Origin: an uncultured Pelagibacteraceae bacterium
GTDB taxonomy: Bacteria > Pseudomonadota > Alphaproteobacteria > Pelagibacterales > Pelagibacteraceae
Direction: 5' to 3'
DNA length: 32,227 nt
NCBI GenBank assembly: GCA_902521675.1
Contig: CABYSP010000013.1
Location: forward strand, 1-32,227
A model generated the notes under the pieces. That model worked only from the letters and a program-made list of their open reading frames with translations, was not told where the DNA came from and did no database searches. The position numbers were made by a program, and so were the translations under genes. Below are positions 8,988 through 17,844 of the stretch, piece after piece. Within the stretch, counting starts at the first letter, position 1; each line of letters begins with the position of its first letter.

Positions 8988-9341
8988 ATGAATTTATACG
9001 AACACACTATTATAGCTAGGCAAGATACTTCACCAAGTGAAATAAAGCAATTAACAGAAAAATATTCTAAAATTGTTGAAAAAAATGATGGTGAAGTTGT
9101 TAAAACTGAAAACTGGGGATTGCTTAACTTATCCTATCTTATTAAAAAGAATAAAAAAGGGAGTTACATACACTTTAAAATAAAAGGTAAAGGAAATGTA
9201 ATTAATGAATTAGAAAAAAATGAAGCTATTGATAAAAAATTACTAAGATGTTTAACAGTTAGAGTAAAAAAATTTAATTTGGAAACAAACTATTTCGGAA
9301 AAAAAGAAGATACTGAAAAAAAAGAAAGTGTTAAAAACTAA
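8988..9341 (+). CDS. rpsF: 30S ribosomal protein S6
   Basis: The N-terminus ([11 protein letters not shown]) and the alternating strand-helix pattern are typical of bS6, which binds the central domain of the small subunit as a pair with S18. Length (117) is normal, including a charged C-terminal tail rich in lysine and glutamate after about residue 100. The stop overlaps the rpsR start by one base (TAATG), which fits stoichiometric production of the S6:S18 heterodimer. Confidence 0.95.
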   Translation: MNLYEHTIIARQDTSPSEIKQLTEKYSKIVEKNDGEVVKTENWGLLNLSYLIKKNKKGSYIHFKIKGKGNVINELEKNEAIDKKLLRCLTVRVKKFNLETNYFGKKEDTEKKESVKN

Positions 9342-9613
9342 TGCCAAAAAGACAAAGTGGAAACAAAAAAGGTAAACAAAGCAACTTTGCAAAATTAAGC
9401 ATTTTTCAACCAAATAAATATAAATTTAAAAAAACGTGCCCATTGTCAGTAAAGGGTGCTCCAGAAGTAGATTATAAAAACATTAAACTTTTAAAAAAAT
9501 ATGTATCTGAGAATGGTAAAATATTACCTTCAAGGATTACAAATGTATCTCAAAAAAAACAGAGAGAACTTTCTCTTTCAATCAAAAGAGCAAGAAACTT
9601 AGCATTAATATAA
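9341..9613 (+). CDS. rpsR: 30S ribosomal protein S18
   Basis: The 90-residue basic protein contains the bS18 core: Y-K-D-like segment D-Y-K-N, then [19 protein letters not shown], and the conserved R-A-R-N-L-A-L ending. The N-terminal extension is lysine-rich. S18 pairs with S6 on the platform of the small subunit. It sits between rpsF (one-base overlap) and rplI (one base apart), the standard operon order. Confidence 0.95.
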   Translation: MPKRQSGNKKGKQSNFAKLSIFQPNKYKFKKTCPLSVKGAPEVDYKNIKLLKKYVSENGKILPSRITNVSQKKQRELSLSIKRARNLALI

Positions 9614-9614
9614 A

Positions 9615-10073
9615 ATGAAAGTAATTTTATTAGAAAATTTAAAAAGAATTGGTTCTATTGGTGAAATCATAGATGTAAAAAGAGGTTTTGCCAGAAACTT
9701 TTTAATCGCTAATAAAAAAGCACTTTACGCATCAAAGGAAAATATAAAAGAAGTAGAAAAAATTAAAACTGAGTTATCTAAAAAAGATAACGAAAAGAGA
9801 CAAGAAGCATCTAAAATTGCTGAACAGATTAATGGTAAAGAATATTTTGTCAAAAAACTAAGTACAGAAAATAATGAATTGTATGGCTCAGTTAAACCAA
9901 CAGAAATTTCAAAACTGATTAATGAAGAAAACAAAACTGATATCAAACCTTCTATGATACAACCAGTTGAAGAAATAAAGTCTTTAGGAAAATTTAAGGT
10001 TAAAATTTCTTTACACTCAGAAGTTGATGCTGAGATTACAATTAATGTATCTTCGGCTGATACAATTCAATAA
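9615..10073 (+). CDS. rplI: 50S ribosomal protein L9
   Basis: The N-terminal domain is typical of bL9: M-K-V-I-L-L-E-N followed by the G-x-x-G-E-I-I-D-V-K-R-G-F-A-R-N-F-L motif. A central helix rich in lysine and glutamate (about residues 40-80) links to the C-terminal domain, which has Y-G-S-V near 97. Length 152 is normal. L9 extends from the L1 stalk base and binds 23S rRNA. It is the last gene of the ribosomal cluster, and dnaB follows after a 68-bp AT-rich spacer in which I saw no clear terminator. Confidence 0.95.
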   Translation: MKVILLENLKRIGSIGEIIDVKRGFARNFLIANKKALYASKENIKEVEKIKTELSKKDNEKRQEASKIAEQINGKEYFVKKLSTENNELYGSVKPTEISKLINEENKTDIKPSMIQPVEEIKSLGKFKVKISLHSEVDAEITINVSSADTIQ

Positions 10074-10141
10074 TTATACATTCTTTTCCCCAGAGCCAAT
10101 TAATATTTTTATTTGATTAATATTTATGTAAATTTATTCTC

Positions 10142-11560
10142 ATGGAAAATAATTTAAGTATAGTCAAGGATCAATTTAAGGAGTTACCAAATAACATTGA
10201 AGCAGAACAAGCTGTTATAGGATCTATTCTTGTAAGTAACGATATTTTTGATGAAATAAATACAATAATTTCCAATATTAACTTTTATGATCCAATGCAT
10301 CAAAAAATATTTGAGGCAGTAGAAAGTCTTATCTACAAAGGAATGTTAGCCAATCCAATTACTTTAAAAAATTATTTTGAAGATGAAAAGGATGATATAA
10401 ATGTTCCTGAATATTTAGTTAAAATTACAAAATTTTCTACATCAGTAAGACAAGCAATAGAATATTCAAAAATAATCTACGATATGTTTGTAAGAAGAGA
10501 ATTAATTAAAATTTCCGAACAAACTATTGATAGTGCAAAATTAAACGATCTTGATACTAACGGACAATCTATAATCGAGAGTTCTGAAAGGTTATTATTC
10601 GATTTAGCTGAAAAAGGTTCTTTTAATTCTTCTTTAGTAAAATTTGATGAGGCAATGAAACAAACAATTGAGATGGCTTCAGCAGCTTATAAAAATGAAG
10701 AGGGGATTGTTGGTGTTCCAACTGGTTTAAGAGATTTGGATGATAAGCTTGGTGGATTACATCAATCAGATTTAATTATTATTGCTGGACGACCATCGAT
10801 GGGTAAAACTTCTCTCGCGACAAATATTGCATTTAACGCTGCTCAAAAACTCCAAGAGAGCGGTAAAAAATCATCCATTGCTTTCTTTTCACTTGAAATG
10901 TCTTCGGAACAATTGTCTACAAGAATTATTTCTGAACAGTCTAGAATTAGTTCTAATGATATAAGAAGAGGGAGAATATCTGACGATCAGTTTGATAAGT
11001 TTTTAGAGACATCAAAAAATATTTCTGAACTACCTCTTTATATAGATGAAACTCCAGCAATAAGTATTGCTGCTTTAAGTAATAGAGCAAGACGTGTTAA
11101 AAGACTTTTTGGCCTAGACATGATAGTGGTTGATTACATCCAATTAATGAGAGGAACTACATTCAATAAGGATGGAAGAGTTCAAGAGATTTCACAAATT
11201 ACTCAAGGACTTAAAGCAATAGCTAAAGAACTTGCTGTTCCTGTAGTAGCTCTTTCGCAACTTTCTCGACAAGTAGAACAAAGAGATGATCATAAACCTC
11301 AATTAGCAGACCTTAGAGAATCAGGCTCAATCGAACAAGATGCAGATGTTGTAATGTTTGTTTACAGAGAAGGATATTATTTACAAAGAAAAGAGCCAAG
11401 AGAAGCAACAGTTGAACATGCAGAGTGGCAAGCAAAAATGAATGAAGTCGCGCATTTAGCTCAAATTATAATTGGAAAACAAAGACATGGTCCTATTGGT
11501 AATGTAACTCTTGAATTTGAAGAAAGATTTACAAAATTTAAGGATACTCAATCAAGTTAA
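10142..11560 (+). CDS. dnaB: Replicative DNA helicase DnaB
   Basis: DnaB is the hexameric 5'-3' helicase of the replication fork. The 472 residues comprise an N-terminal helical domain (about 15-115), a linker, and a RecA-like ATPase domain from about 185. The Walker A motif G-R-P-S-M-G-K-T is at 216-223. Walker B is the hydrophobic strand ending V-V-D-Y-I-Q-L, followed by L-S-Q-L-S-R-Q-V-E and D-L-R-E-S-G-S-I-E-Q-D-A-D. No intein is present. The rpsF-rpsR-rplI-dnaB order is widespread in alphaproteobacteria. Confidence 0.97.
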   Translation: MENNLSIVKDQFKELPNNIEAEQAVIGSILVSNDIFDEINTIISNINFYDPMHQKIFEAVESLIYKGMLANPITLKNYFEDEKDDINVPEYLVKITKFSTSVRQAIEYSKIIYDMFVRRELIKISEQTIDSAKLNDLDTNGQSIIESSERLLFDLAEKGSFNSSLVKFDEAMKQTIEMASAAYKNEEGIVGVPTGLRDLDDKLGGLHQSDLIIIAGRPSMGKTSLATNIAFNAAQKLQESGKKSSIAFFSLEMSSEQLSTRIISEQSRISSNDIRRGRISDDQFDKFLETSKNISELPLYIDETPAISIAALSNRARRVKRLFGLDMIVVDYIQLMRGTTFNKDGRVQEISQITQGLKAIAKELAVPVVALSQLSRQVEQRDDHKPQLADLRESGSIEQDADVVMFVYREGYYLQRKEPREATVEHAEWQAKMNEVAHLAQIIIGKQRHGPIGNVTLEFEERFTKFKDTQSS

Positions 11561-11581
11561 ATTCCAATATAAAGAGCTTGA

Positions 11582-13978
11582 ATGATAGCTCATTTTTATC
11601 AAAACGTTATCCTCAAAAATCCTAAAGCAGTATTTGTATTGTTAATTATTGCTATTTTAAATTTTGGTTACTATTCAAAAGATTTTAAACTGGACGCTTC
11701 ATCAGAAACTCTATTAATAGAGGGTGACCCAGATTTAGCATATTTGAGAGAAGTCTCTGAAAGATATGGATCTAAAGAATTTTTAATTCTTACATATACA
11801 CCAAATGAAGGAATGGTATCTGATCCATCAATTAATAATTTATTAAGTTTAAAATATAAAATTCAAAGTCTCGACTGGGTACATAGTGTAATTACATTAT
11901 TAGATATTCCACTTTTAAATAATTCTGATGCACCCCTTCAAGAAAGACTAGAAAGCTTCAAAACATTAAAAGATGAAGATGTTGATAAAAATCGAGGTTT
12001 TAAAGAAATTTTAAATAGTCCTGTTTTTAGAAATTTTGTCATCAGTGAAGATGGTAAAACTAGCGGGATTATTGTTAACATTAAACTGTCTCAAAAATTA
12101 GAAGATTTAGAAAATAAATCAAAAAAAGAAATTGAACAAATTAAAGATCAAATCAAAAAACAAAATCATCAGAATATTTTAGAAATTAGACAAGTTATTC
12201 AGAGTTATGGTGATGTTGGAAAGATTTATCTTGGAGGTATACCAATGATTGCTGATGATATGATGACATTTATCAAAAGCGATATAATAGTTTTTGGTTT
12301 GGGGGTTCTATTATTTATAATTGCTACTTTATGGTTTGTTTTTAGAAATCTTCTTTGGATTATAGTTCCTATAAGTAGTTGTCTTTTTTCTGTAATAATA
12401 ATGATGGGATTACTTGGACTGTTAGGATGGAAGGTTACGGTCATCTCATCAAATTTTATTGCACTTATGTTAATTTTAACAATGGCAATGAATATTCATA
12501 TGAGTACAAGGTTTCTTCAACTCAAAAAAGATTTTCCATCAAAAAATAATTTTGAAATTATTTCTTTAACTACGTCAAAAATGTTTTGGCCAATTCTTTA
12601 TACCGTTCTAACAACAATTTTTGCATTCTTATCTTTAATTTTTAGTGAAATAAAACCTATTATAGATTTTGGTTGGATGATGACTTTTGGTTTGATTACA
12701 TCATTTATCATTACATTTACTTTGCTACCTACCCTTTTAAACTTTGCACCCACAAATAATATTTCAGTTAAGAAAGAACAAAAATCTAAAATCACAAATT
12801 TACTTAGTTTAATTTCTATAAATAATAAAAACACAATCTTCTTGGTAAGTGGAATAGTTATAATATTCAGTATTATCGGGATAAGTAAGCTTGAAGTTGA
12901 AAATAGTTTTATAAATTACTTTGATAAGAATACTGAAATTTATAAAGGTATGAAACTTATAGATGAAGAATTAGGTGGAACCACTCCTTTAGAGGTTATT
13001 ATAAAATTTCCTGAGAAAGAAAAGCTGAAAAAATCTGAAGAAGATGATGAATTTGATGATTGGGGCGATGAAGAAGATACTAATGATGAAAAATACTGGT
13101 TTACCAAAGATAAAATTGATCTAATCACATCTGTTCATAATTACTTAGATAGTTTACCTGAAATTGGTAAAGTTCTATCTTTTTCATCTATTATTGAAGT
13201 TGCTACTCAATTAAACAACAATAAACCTTTAGGTACTTTAGAAATGGGCGTGCTTTACTCTAAAATTCCTGAAAGTATTAAAACAGAAATCATTGATCCC
13301 TATCTTTCAATTAAAGATAATGAGGCTCGAATTAGTTTAAGAATTATAGACTCCCAGGAAAATTTAAGAAGAAATGATTTAATTAACAAAATCAATTTTG
13401 ATCTAAAAGATAAATTTGGTTTAGAAGAAAAAGATTACAAATTAGCAGGTGTATTAATATTATTTAATAACTTGTTACAAAGTTTATTTAAATCTCAGAT
13501 ATTAACATTAGGATTGGTTATGATTGGAATATTTTCAATGTTTATAATCTTATTTAGAAATATTAAACTTTCATTGATTGGCGTTGTTCCAAACTTTATT
13601 GCTGCTTTTTTTATACTAGGAATAATTGGATTGTTAGGAATACCTTTGGACATGATGACGATAACAATTGCAGCAATTACAATTGGAATTGCTGTAGATA
13701 ATAGCATTCACTATATTTATAGATTTAAAGAAGAGTTTAATAAAATAAAGGATTACAACAAAACATTAAAAACGTGTCATTCAACTGTGGGTGTTGCTAT
13801 ACTAAACACTTCAATTACGATTGTTTTTGGATTTTCAATTTTGGTGTTATCAAAGTTTATCCCAACAATTTATTTTGGTGTGTTTACAGGACTAGCTATG
13901 TTATTAGCTATGATATCAGTATTAACTCTCTTGCCTGCATTAATTCTAATTATTAAACCTTTTGGCAAATCATCTTAA
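11582..13978 (+). CDS. MMPL/RND-superfamily membrane transporter
   Basis: The 798-residue protein has the two-fold RND/patched architecture. One helix (about 14-32) is followed by a large periplasmic loop, then five helices between about 233 and 386. A second unit follows: a helix near 415, another loop, then five helices from about 630 to the C-terminus. The helices are rich in small residues and there are two G-I-A-V-D-N / A-M-N-I-H-M type fourth-helix segments, as in MMPL and HpnN-like exporters of lipids or hydrophobic compounds. An unusual acidic insert of about 25 residues (around 480-506, mostly Asp/Glu) interrupts the second periplasmic loop. No membrane-fusion or outer-membrane partner is adjacent. 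The substrate cannot be deduced. It overlaps cvpA by one base. Confidence 0.82.
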   Translation: MIAHFYQNVILKNPKAVFVLLIIAILNFGYYSKDFKLDASSETLLIEGDPDLAYLREVSERYGSKEFLILTYTPNEGMVSDPSINNLLSLKYKIQSLDWVHSVITLLDIPLLNNSDAPLQERLESFKTLKDEDVDKNRGFKEILNSPVFRNFVISEDGKTSGIIVNIKLSQKLEDLENKSKKEIEQIKDQIKKQNHQNILEIRQVIQSYGDVGKIYLGGIPMIADDMMTFIKSDIIVFGLGVLLFIIATLWFVFRNLLWIIVPISSCLFSVIIMMGLLGLLGWKVTVISSNFIALMLILTMAMNIHMSTRFLQLKKDFPSKNNFEIISLTTSKMFWPILYTVLTTIFAFLSLIFSEIKPIIDFGWMMTFGLITSFIITFTLLPTLLNFAPTNNISVKKEQKSKITNLLSLISINNKNTIFLVSGIVIIFSIIGISKLEVENSFINYFDKNTEIYKGMKLIDEELGGTTPLEVIIKFPEKEKLKKSEEDDEFDDWGDEEDTNDEKYWFTKDKIDLITSVHNYLDSLPEIGKVLSFSSIIEVATQLNNNKPLGTLEMGVLYSKIPESIKTEIIDPYLSIKDNEARISLRIIDSQENLRRNDLINKINFDLKDKFGLEEKDYKLAGVLILFNNLLQSLFKSQILTLGLVMIGIFSMFIILFRNIKLSLIGVVPNFIAAFFILGIIGLLGIPLDMMTITIAAITIGIAVDNSIHYIYRFKEEFNKIKDYNKTLKTCHSTVGVAILNTSITIVFGFSILVLSKFIPTIYFGVFTGLAMLLAMISVLTLLPALILIIKPFGKSS

Positions 13979-14523
13979 TGTTAGAAATCATAAAAGATTT
14001 TTATAAAGCAATATCAATAATTGATTTAATTTATTTAATTTTAACAATCCTTTCTTTAATAAATTGTTATAAAAAGGGCTTTATCTTAAGTATCCTTTCA
14101 ATGGCTAAATGGTTACTGGCATACATAATTACATTAATTCTATTTCCAAGAATTAAACCATATGTAAAAGGCATAATTGATAATGAATATGTGCTTGATG
14201 TTGGTTTGGGAATAATAATATTTGTGGTTGTTATCTTTTTAGTTTTATTAATTAATAAAGGTATCAGTAGAGCAGTCAGATATACAGGAATCGGCGGTTT
14301 AGATACGACATTTGGATTCTTTTTTGGGTTTATAAGAGCCTACATTATTTCTGTATGTATCTTTTCAGGTGTTCATATCGTTTATAATTATGATAAATGG
14401 CCAATAAATTTTGACAAATCATACGTCTTTCCATATTTAGAAAAAGGTAGTAGTTATCTGATAAAAGAATTTCCTAATGAAAAAACATATCAAGACTCTA
14501 AAGAAAAAATTACAGAGCTATAA
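13978..14523 (+). CDS. cvpA: CvpA family membrane protein
   Basis: This 181-residue protein has four predicted membrane helices (about residues 17-35, 42-58, 75-95 and 118-136). The glycine-rich segment between helices three and four (near residue 103) resembles G-x-L-D-x-x-x-G-x-x-x-G of the CvpA/colicin V production family. CvpA is often encoded next to purF, as here, and is linked to envelope homeostasis, although its exact activity is unsettled. The coding end runs 47 bp into purF, an unusually long overlap for this window. Cotranslation with the upstream MMPL gene is likely (TAATG). Confidence 0.85.
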   Translation: MLEIIKDFYKAISIIDLIYLILTILSLINCYKKGFILSILSMAKWLLAYIITLILFPRIKPYVKGIIDNEYVLDVGLGIIIFVVVIFLVLLINKGISRAVRYTGIGGLDTTFGFFFGFIRAYIISVCIFSGVHIVYNYDKWPINFDKSYVFPYLEKGSSYLIKEFPNEKTYQDSKEKITEL

Positions 14524-15958
14524 CCCAAGACTAAAGGAAGAATGTGGAGTTTTTGGTATTAGCAATGCAAAAGATGCTTCAGCTCTAACAGCACTTGGTC
14601 TTCATGCTCTTCAACACAGGGGTCAAGAAGGCTGTGGAATAGTTACTTTTGATGGAGAAAAATATTATTCTGAAAAAAGATTTGGTTTAGTTGGTGATAA
14701 TTTCAACAAAGAAAAAGTACTTAATAATCTTAAGGGAAATTATGCAATTGGGCATAATAGATACAGTACAACTGGAAACAATATATTAAGAAATATACAA
14801 CCCTTTTTTGCTGATACCAATGCAGGTGGAATTGGAGTTGCACATAATGGAAATCTTACTAATTCAATAGCTTTAAGAAATAAACTAGTTGAAGATGGAG
14901 CTATATTCTACACTACTTCAGATACTGAAACGATTGTTCAATTAATTGCTAAATCAAAAAGACCAAAAACAATTGATAAAGTAATTGATGCAATTTTTCA
15001 AATTCAAGGTGGCTATGCATTAGTAATGTTAACTCAAAACTCTTTAATTGGAGTTAGAGATCCTTATGGAATTAGACCACTAGTAATAGGTAAGCTTGGT
15101 AATAGTTATGTCTTAGCTTCTGAAACTTGTGCATTTGATATAATTGGTGCAAAATTTGTAAGAGAAGTTGAAAATGGTGAGATAATTTTAATTGAAAATA
15201 ATGAACTGAAAAGTATTAAACCCTTCCCTGCTAAAAAAGTTAGACCTTGCGTATTTGAATATATTTATTTTTCAAGACCAGATAGTCTGATTGGAGGAAA
15301 AACAGCTTATGAGCATAGAAAAAACATAGGTAGAGAACTCGCAAAGGAAAATGATACTGATGCTGATATTGTGGTTCCTGTTCCAGACTCCGGAAATGCT
15401 GCTGCAATGGGTTTTGCTCAAGAATTAAAAATGAATTTTGAACATGGGTTAATAAGAAATCATTATGTTGGAAGAACTTTCATCGAGCCAAGCCAGAAAA
15501 TTAGAAGCTTGGGTGTTAAATTAAAATTAAATGCTAATCAAACAACAATCAAAAATAAAAAAATAATTCTAATTGATGACTCTCTTGTTCGAGGAACAAC
15601 GTCCTATAAAATTGTTAAAATGCTTTATGAGGCTGGGGCAAAAGAAGTTCATGTTAAAATTGCGTGCCCTGAAATTAGATATCCAGATTTCTATGGTGTA
15701 GACACACCTACAAAAAAAGAATTGTTAGCAGCAAATAAAACAAATGATGAAATTTGTGAATATATTGGAGCTAAATCATTAAAATTTTTATCAATTGAAG
15801 GATTGTATAAAGCTATTGGTTTTGAAAAAAGAAACGAAACATATCCACAATTAACAGATCATTATTTCACAGGTGAATATCCTGTTAAATTAGTGGATGA
15901 ATTAGGAGATAATAAAATAACTCAGTTATCTTTACTAAGCACTGGATCAAATAATTAA
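14477..15958 (+). CDS. purF: Amidophosphoribosyltransferase PurF
   Basis: PurF makes 5-phosphoribosylamine from PRPP and glutamine, the first committed step of purine synthesis. The catalytic nucleophile is Cys23 in E-E-C-G-V-F-G-I, preceded by a 22-residue basic leader. The family includes enzymes whose propeptide is cleaved to expose this cysteine, and the E-E before it matches that class. The C-terminal transferase domain has the PRPP motif I-D-D-S-L-V-R-G-T-T. There is no ATG, GTG or TTG between 14477 and the Cys codon, so this start and the 47-bp overlap with cvpA are forced unless an unusual start is used. The second half also carries cysteines (such as C-P-E-I-R-Y) seen in Fe-S-containing PurF proteins, though the cluster is not proven. 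Confidence 0.95.
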   Translation: MKKHIKTLKKKLQSYNPRLKEECGVFGISNAKDASALTALGLHALQHRGQEGCGIVTFDGEKYYSEKRFGLVGDNFNKEKVLNNLKGNYAIGHNRYSTTGNNILRNIQPFFADTNAGGIGVAHNGNLTNSIALRNKLVEDGAIFYTTSDTETIVQLIAKSKRPKTIDKVIDAIFQIQGGYALVMLTQNSLIGVRDPYGIRPLVIGKLGNSYVLASETCAFDIIGAKFVREVENGEIILIENNELKSIKPFPAKKVRPCVFEYIYFSRPDSLIGGKTAYEHRKNIGRELAKENDTDADIVVPVPDSGNAAAMGFAQELKMNFEHGLIRNHYVGRTFIEPSQKIRSLGVKLKLNANQTTIKNKKIILIDDSLVRGTTSYKIVKMLYEAGAKEVHVKIACPEIRYPDFYGVDTPTKKELLAANKTNDEICEYIGAKSLKFLSIEGLYKAIGFEKRNETYPQLTDHYFTGEYPVKLVDELGDNKITQLSLLSTGSNN

Positions 15959-15961
15959 GTT

Positions 15962-16519
15962 ATGAAAACAGTTAATTTTACTGAAATGAAAAATGGAACT
16001 AAGGAAGATTATGAGCTTCTTGAAAAATTTGAGAAAAACTTTGAAAGACAAACAGCTGAAAGAGTTTTAAATTATTTATCTAAACAAACTACTACTTTAG
16101 AAGGTTATAAAATCACAAGATTGGAGCATTCTTTACAAGCTGCAACAAGAGCTTTTAAAAATAAAGAAAGTGATGAAATGGTTGTTGCTACTTTACTACA
16201 TGATATTGGAGATGATTTAGCGCCAATGAATCATTCTCAATATGCCGCATCTATACTAAGACCTTATGTTTCAGAAAGAACTTATTGGATTGTTCTACAC
16301 CATGGTCTTTTTCAAACTTACTACAGCGCCCATCATTTAGGCGGTGACAGAAATGCAAGAGATAAATTTAAAGACCACAAGTATTATCAAGACACTATAG
16401 ATTTTTGTGAAAAATATGACCAATGCTCTTTTGACCCTGGTTACAAAAGCATGACTTTGGATGATTTTAAGCCATTAGTTAAAAAAATATTTGCGAAAGA
16501 GCCTTATTATTATCTTTAA
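15962..16519 (+). CDS. HD-domain protein related to PhnZ/MIOX-type diiron oxygenases
   Basis: The 185-residue protein has the metal-ligand pattern of small HD oxygenases: His56 in L-E-H-S-L-Q-A-A, His80-Asp81 in L-L-H-D-I-G, His91, His113/His114, and Asp153 in a Y-D-Q-C-S-F-D-P element. The 24-residue spacing from His56 to His80 equals that between the first ligand and the HD pair in PhnZ. The Tyr/Glu pair that PhnZ and TmpB use to recognise phosphonates (10 and 7 residues before the first ligand His) is not present; the -7 position is Tyr49. Its substrate therefore probably differs, or it may be a plain HD phosphohydrolase. It begins three bases after purF and precedes gshA, so cotranscription with purF is likely. 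No phosphonate genes are nearby. Confidence 0.6.
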   Translation: MKTVNFTEMKNGTKEDYELLEKFEKNFERQTAERVLNYLSKQTTTLEGYKITRLEHSLQAATRAFKNKESDEMVVATLLHDIGDDLAPMNHSQYAASILRPYVSERTYWIVLHHGLFQTYYSAHHLGGDRNARDKFKDHKYYQDTIDFCEKYDQCSFDPGYKSMTLDDFKPLVKKIFAKEPYYYL

Positions 16520-16548
16520 ATTTAGTTATAAATCACTACTTAAAGCGC

Positions 16549-17844
16549 ATGATTAATTCAAAAGAAAAAATTATAAATTATTTTAAATCAGGTATCAAAG
16601 AACCCAAAAATTTCAAAATTGGTATCGAGCATGAAAAGTTTTTATTTAATAATTCAAACAATAAAAGGATTGATTATTCAAAAATAAAAGAAATGTTTTC
16701 AGCCTTACTTGAATTTGGATGGAATCCAGTTTTTGAAAAAGAAAATATCATTGCGCTTAATAAAGCTGGTAAAAATATAACTCTTGAACCAGGCAATCAG
16801 ATAGAATTATCAGGAGATAAGTTAAATCATATGCACGAAGCTTGTGCAGAGTCGCAAGACTATTTGTTTGAATTAAAGCAAGTTACAAAAAAATTGGATA
16901 TAAAAATTGTTAGTGCAGGGTTCGATCCAATATCTAAATTAAGTGAAATACCAAACAACCCTAAACAAAGATATGAATTGATGACTAAGGACATGCCTCT
17001 AGGTGGCGAACTTAGTTTGGACATGATGTATCGAACATGTGGTACACAATTAAATTTAGATTATAGTTCTGAAGAAGATTTTATTAAAAAGTTTAAAGTA
17101 GCAAACTCAATTGTACCCATTACAATTGCTTTGTTTGCTAATTCCTCAATTGTGGAGAAAAAAAATAGTAACTATTTATCTTATAGAGCTAAAGTATGGC
17201 AAAGCACTTCTAGAGGTGGATTGCCTAAATTATTTTTCGAAAATATGAATTTTGAAAAATATGCAGATTTTGTAATTAATTTTCCTATATTATTTATACA
17301 AAATAAAGATCAATATATTTCTGGTAGGAAATATATTTTTAAAGATTTTATGAAAGGAAAAATCCAAGAAATTGGAGATAGACTTCCAACTGAAGCAGAC
17401 TTAACAACTCACTTAAGTACAATATTTACCGAAAACAGAGTAAAGAAATATATTGAATTGAGATCGATGGATACATGTGGTTGGGATTGTTTATGTGCAG
17501 GGCCAGCTTTCAATATAGGTATGTTTTATGGAAATTTAGATGAAGTTTATGAACTAATTTCAACATGGGATACTGATAAAATTATTAACGCTTATCTTGA
17601 GGCGCCACAAAAGGGATTTAATACTCAATTAATGGGTAAAGATCTTCTTTATTGGTCATCTACACTTTTAGACCTTTCAAGAAAAGGTTTAGAGAATAGA
17701 GATGTTTTAAGTAAAAAAGGTAATAACGAGAATGTATTCCTAGACCATCTACAAAAAGTAATTGATAATAAGACAACAAACGCAGATCATATGATTAATA
17801 AATTTTCAAAAAACGAAAATTTAGATGAATTATATGATAAATAA
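16549..17844 (+). CDS. gshA: Glutamate-cysteine ligase (GCS2/plant-alphaproteobacterial type)
   Basis: The enzyme forms gamma-glutamylcysteine, the first step of glutathione synthesis. Key segments of the plant/alphaproteobacterial class are visible in the 431 residues: G-I-E-H-E-K-F-L near 24-31, M-M-Y-R-T-C-G-T-Q-L-N-L-D-Y near 158-171, a Y-R-A-K-V-W-Q segment with a following Arg-Gly-Gly, and H-L-S-T-I-F-x-E-x-R-x-K-x-Y-I-E-L-R near 289-306. It is slightly shorter than many homologues (about 450). The pairing with gshB, which overlaps it by up to 20 bp, supports the function strongly. Confidence 0.92.
   Translation: MINSKEKIINYFKSGIKEPKNFKIGIEHEKFLFNNSNNKRIDYSKIKEMFSALLEFGWNPVFEKENIIALNKAGKNITLEPGNQIELSGDKLNHMHEACAESQDYLFELKQVTKKLDIKIVSAGFDPISKLSEIPNNPKQRYELMTKDMPLGGELSLDMMYRTCGTQLNLDYSSEEDFIKKFKVANSIVPITIALFANSSIVEKKNSNYLSYRAKVWQSTSRGGLPKLFFENMNFEKYADFVINFPILFIQNKDQYISGRKYIFKDFMKGKIQEIGDRLPTEADLTTHLSTIFTENRVKKYIELRSMDTCGWDCLCAGPAFNIGMFYGNLDEVYELISTWDTDKIINAYLEAPQKGFNTQLMGKDLLYWSSTLLDLSRKGLENRDVLSKKGNNENVFLDHLQKVIDNKTTNADHMINKFSKNENLDELYDK

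Noticed and set aside
10074..10141. Repeated ATTAATATT elements between rplI and dnaB
   Set aside because: AT-only near-palindromes are expected by chance at this base composition; no G-C stem and no clear terminator.
12226..12834. Antisense frames within the MMPL gene (minus strand)
   Set aside because: They lie entirely within a strongly supported transporter gene and have no ribosome binding site or recognisable product.
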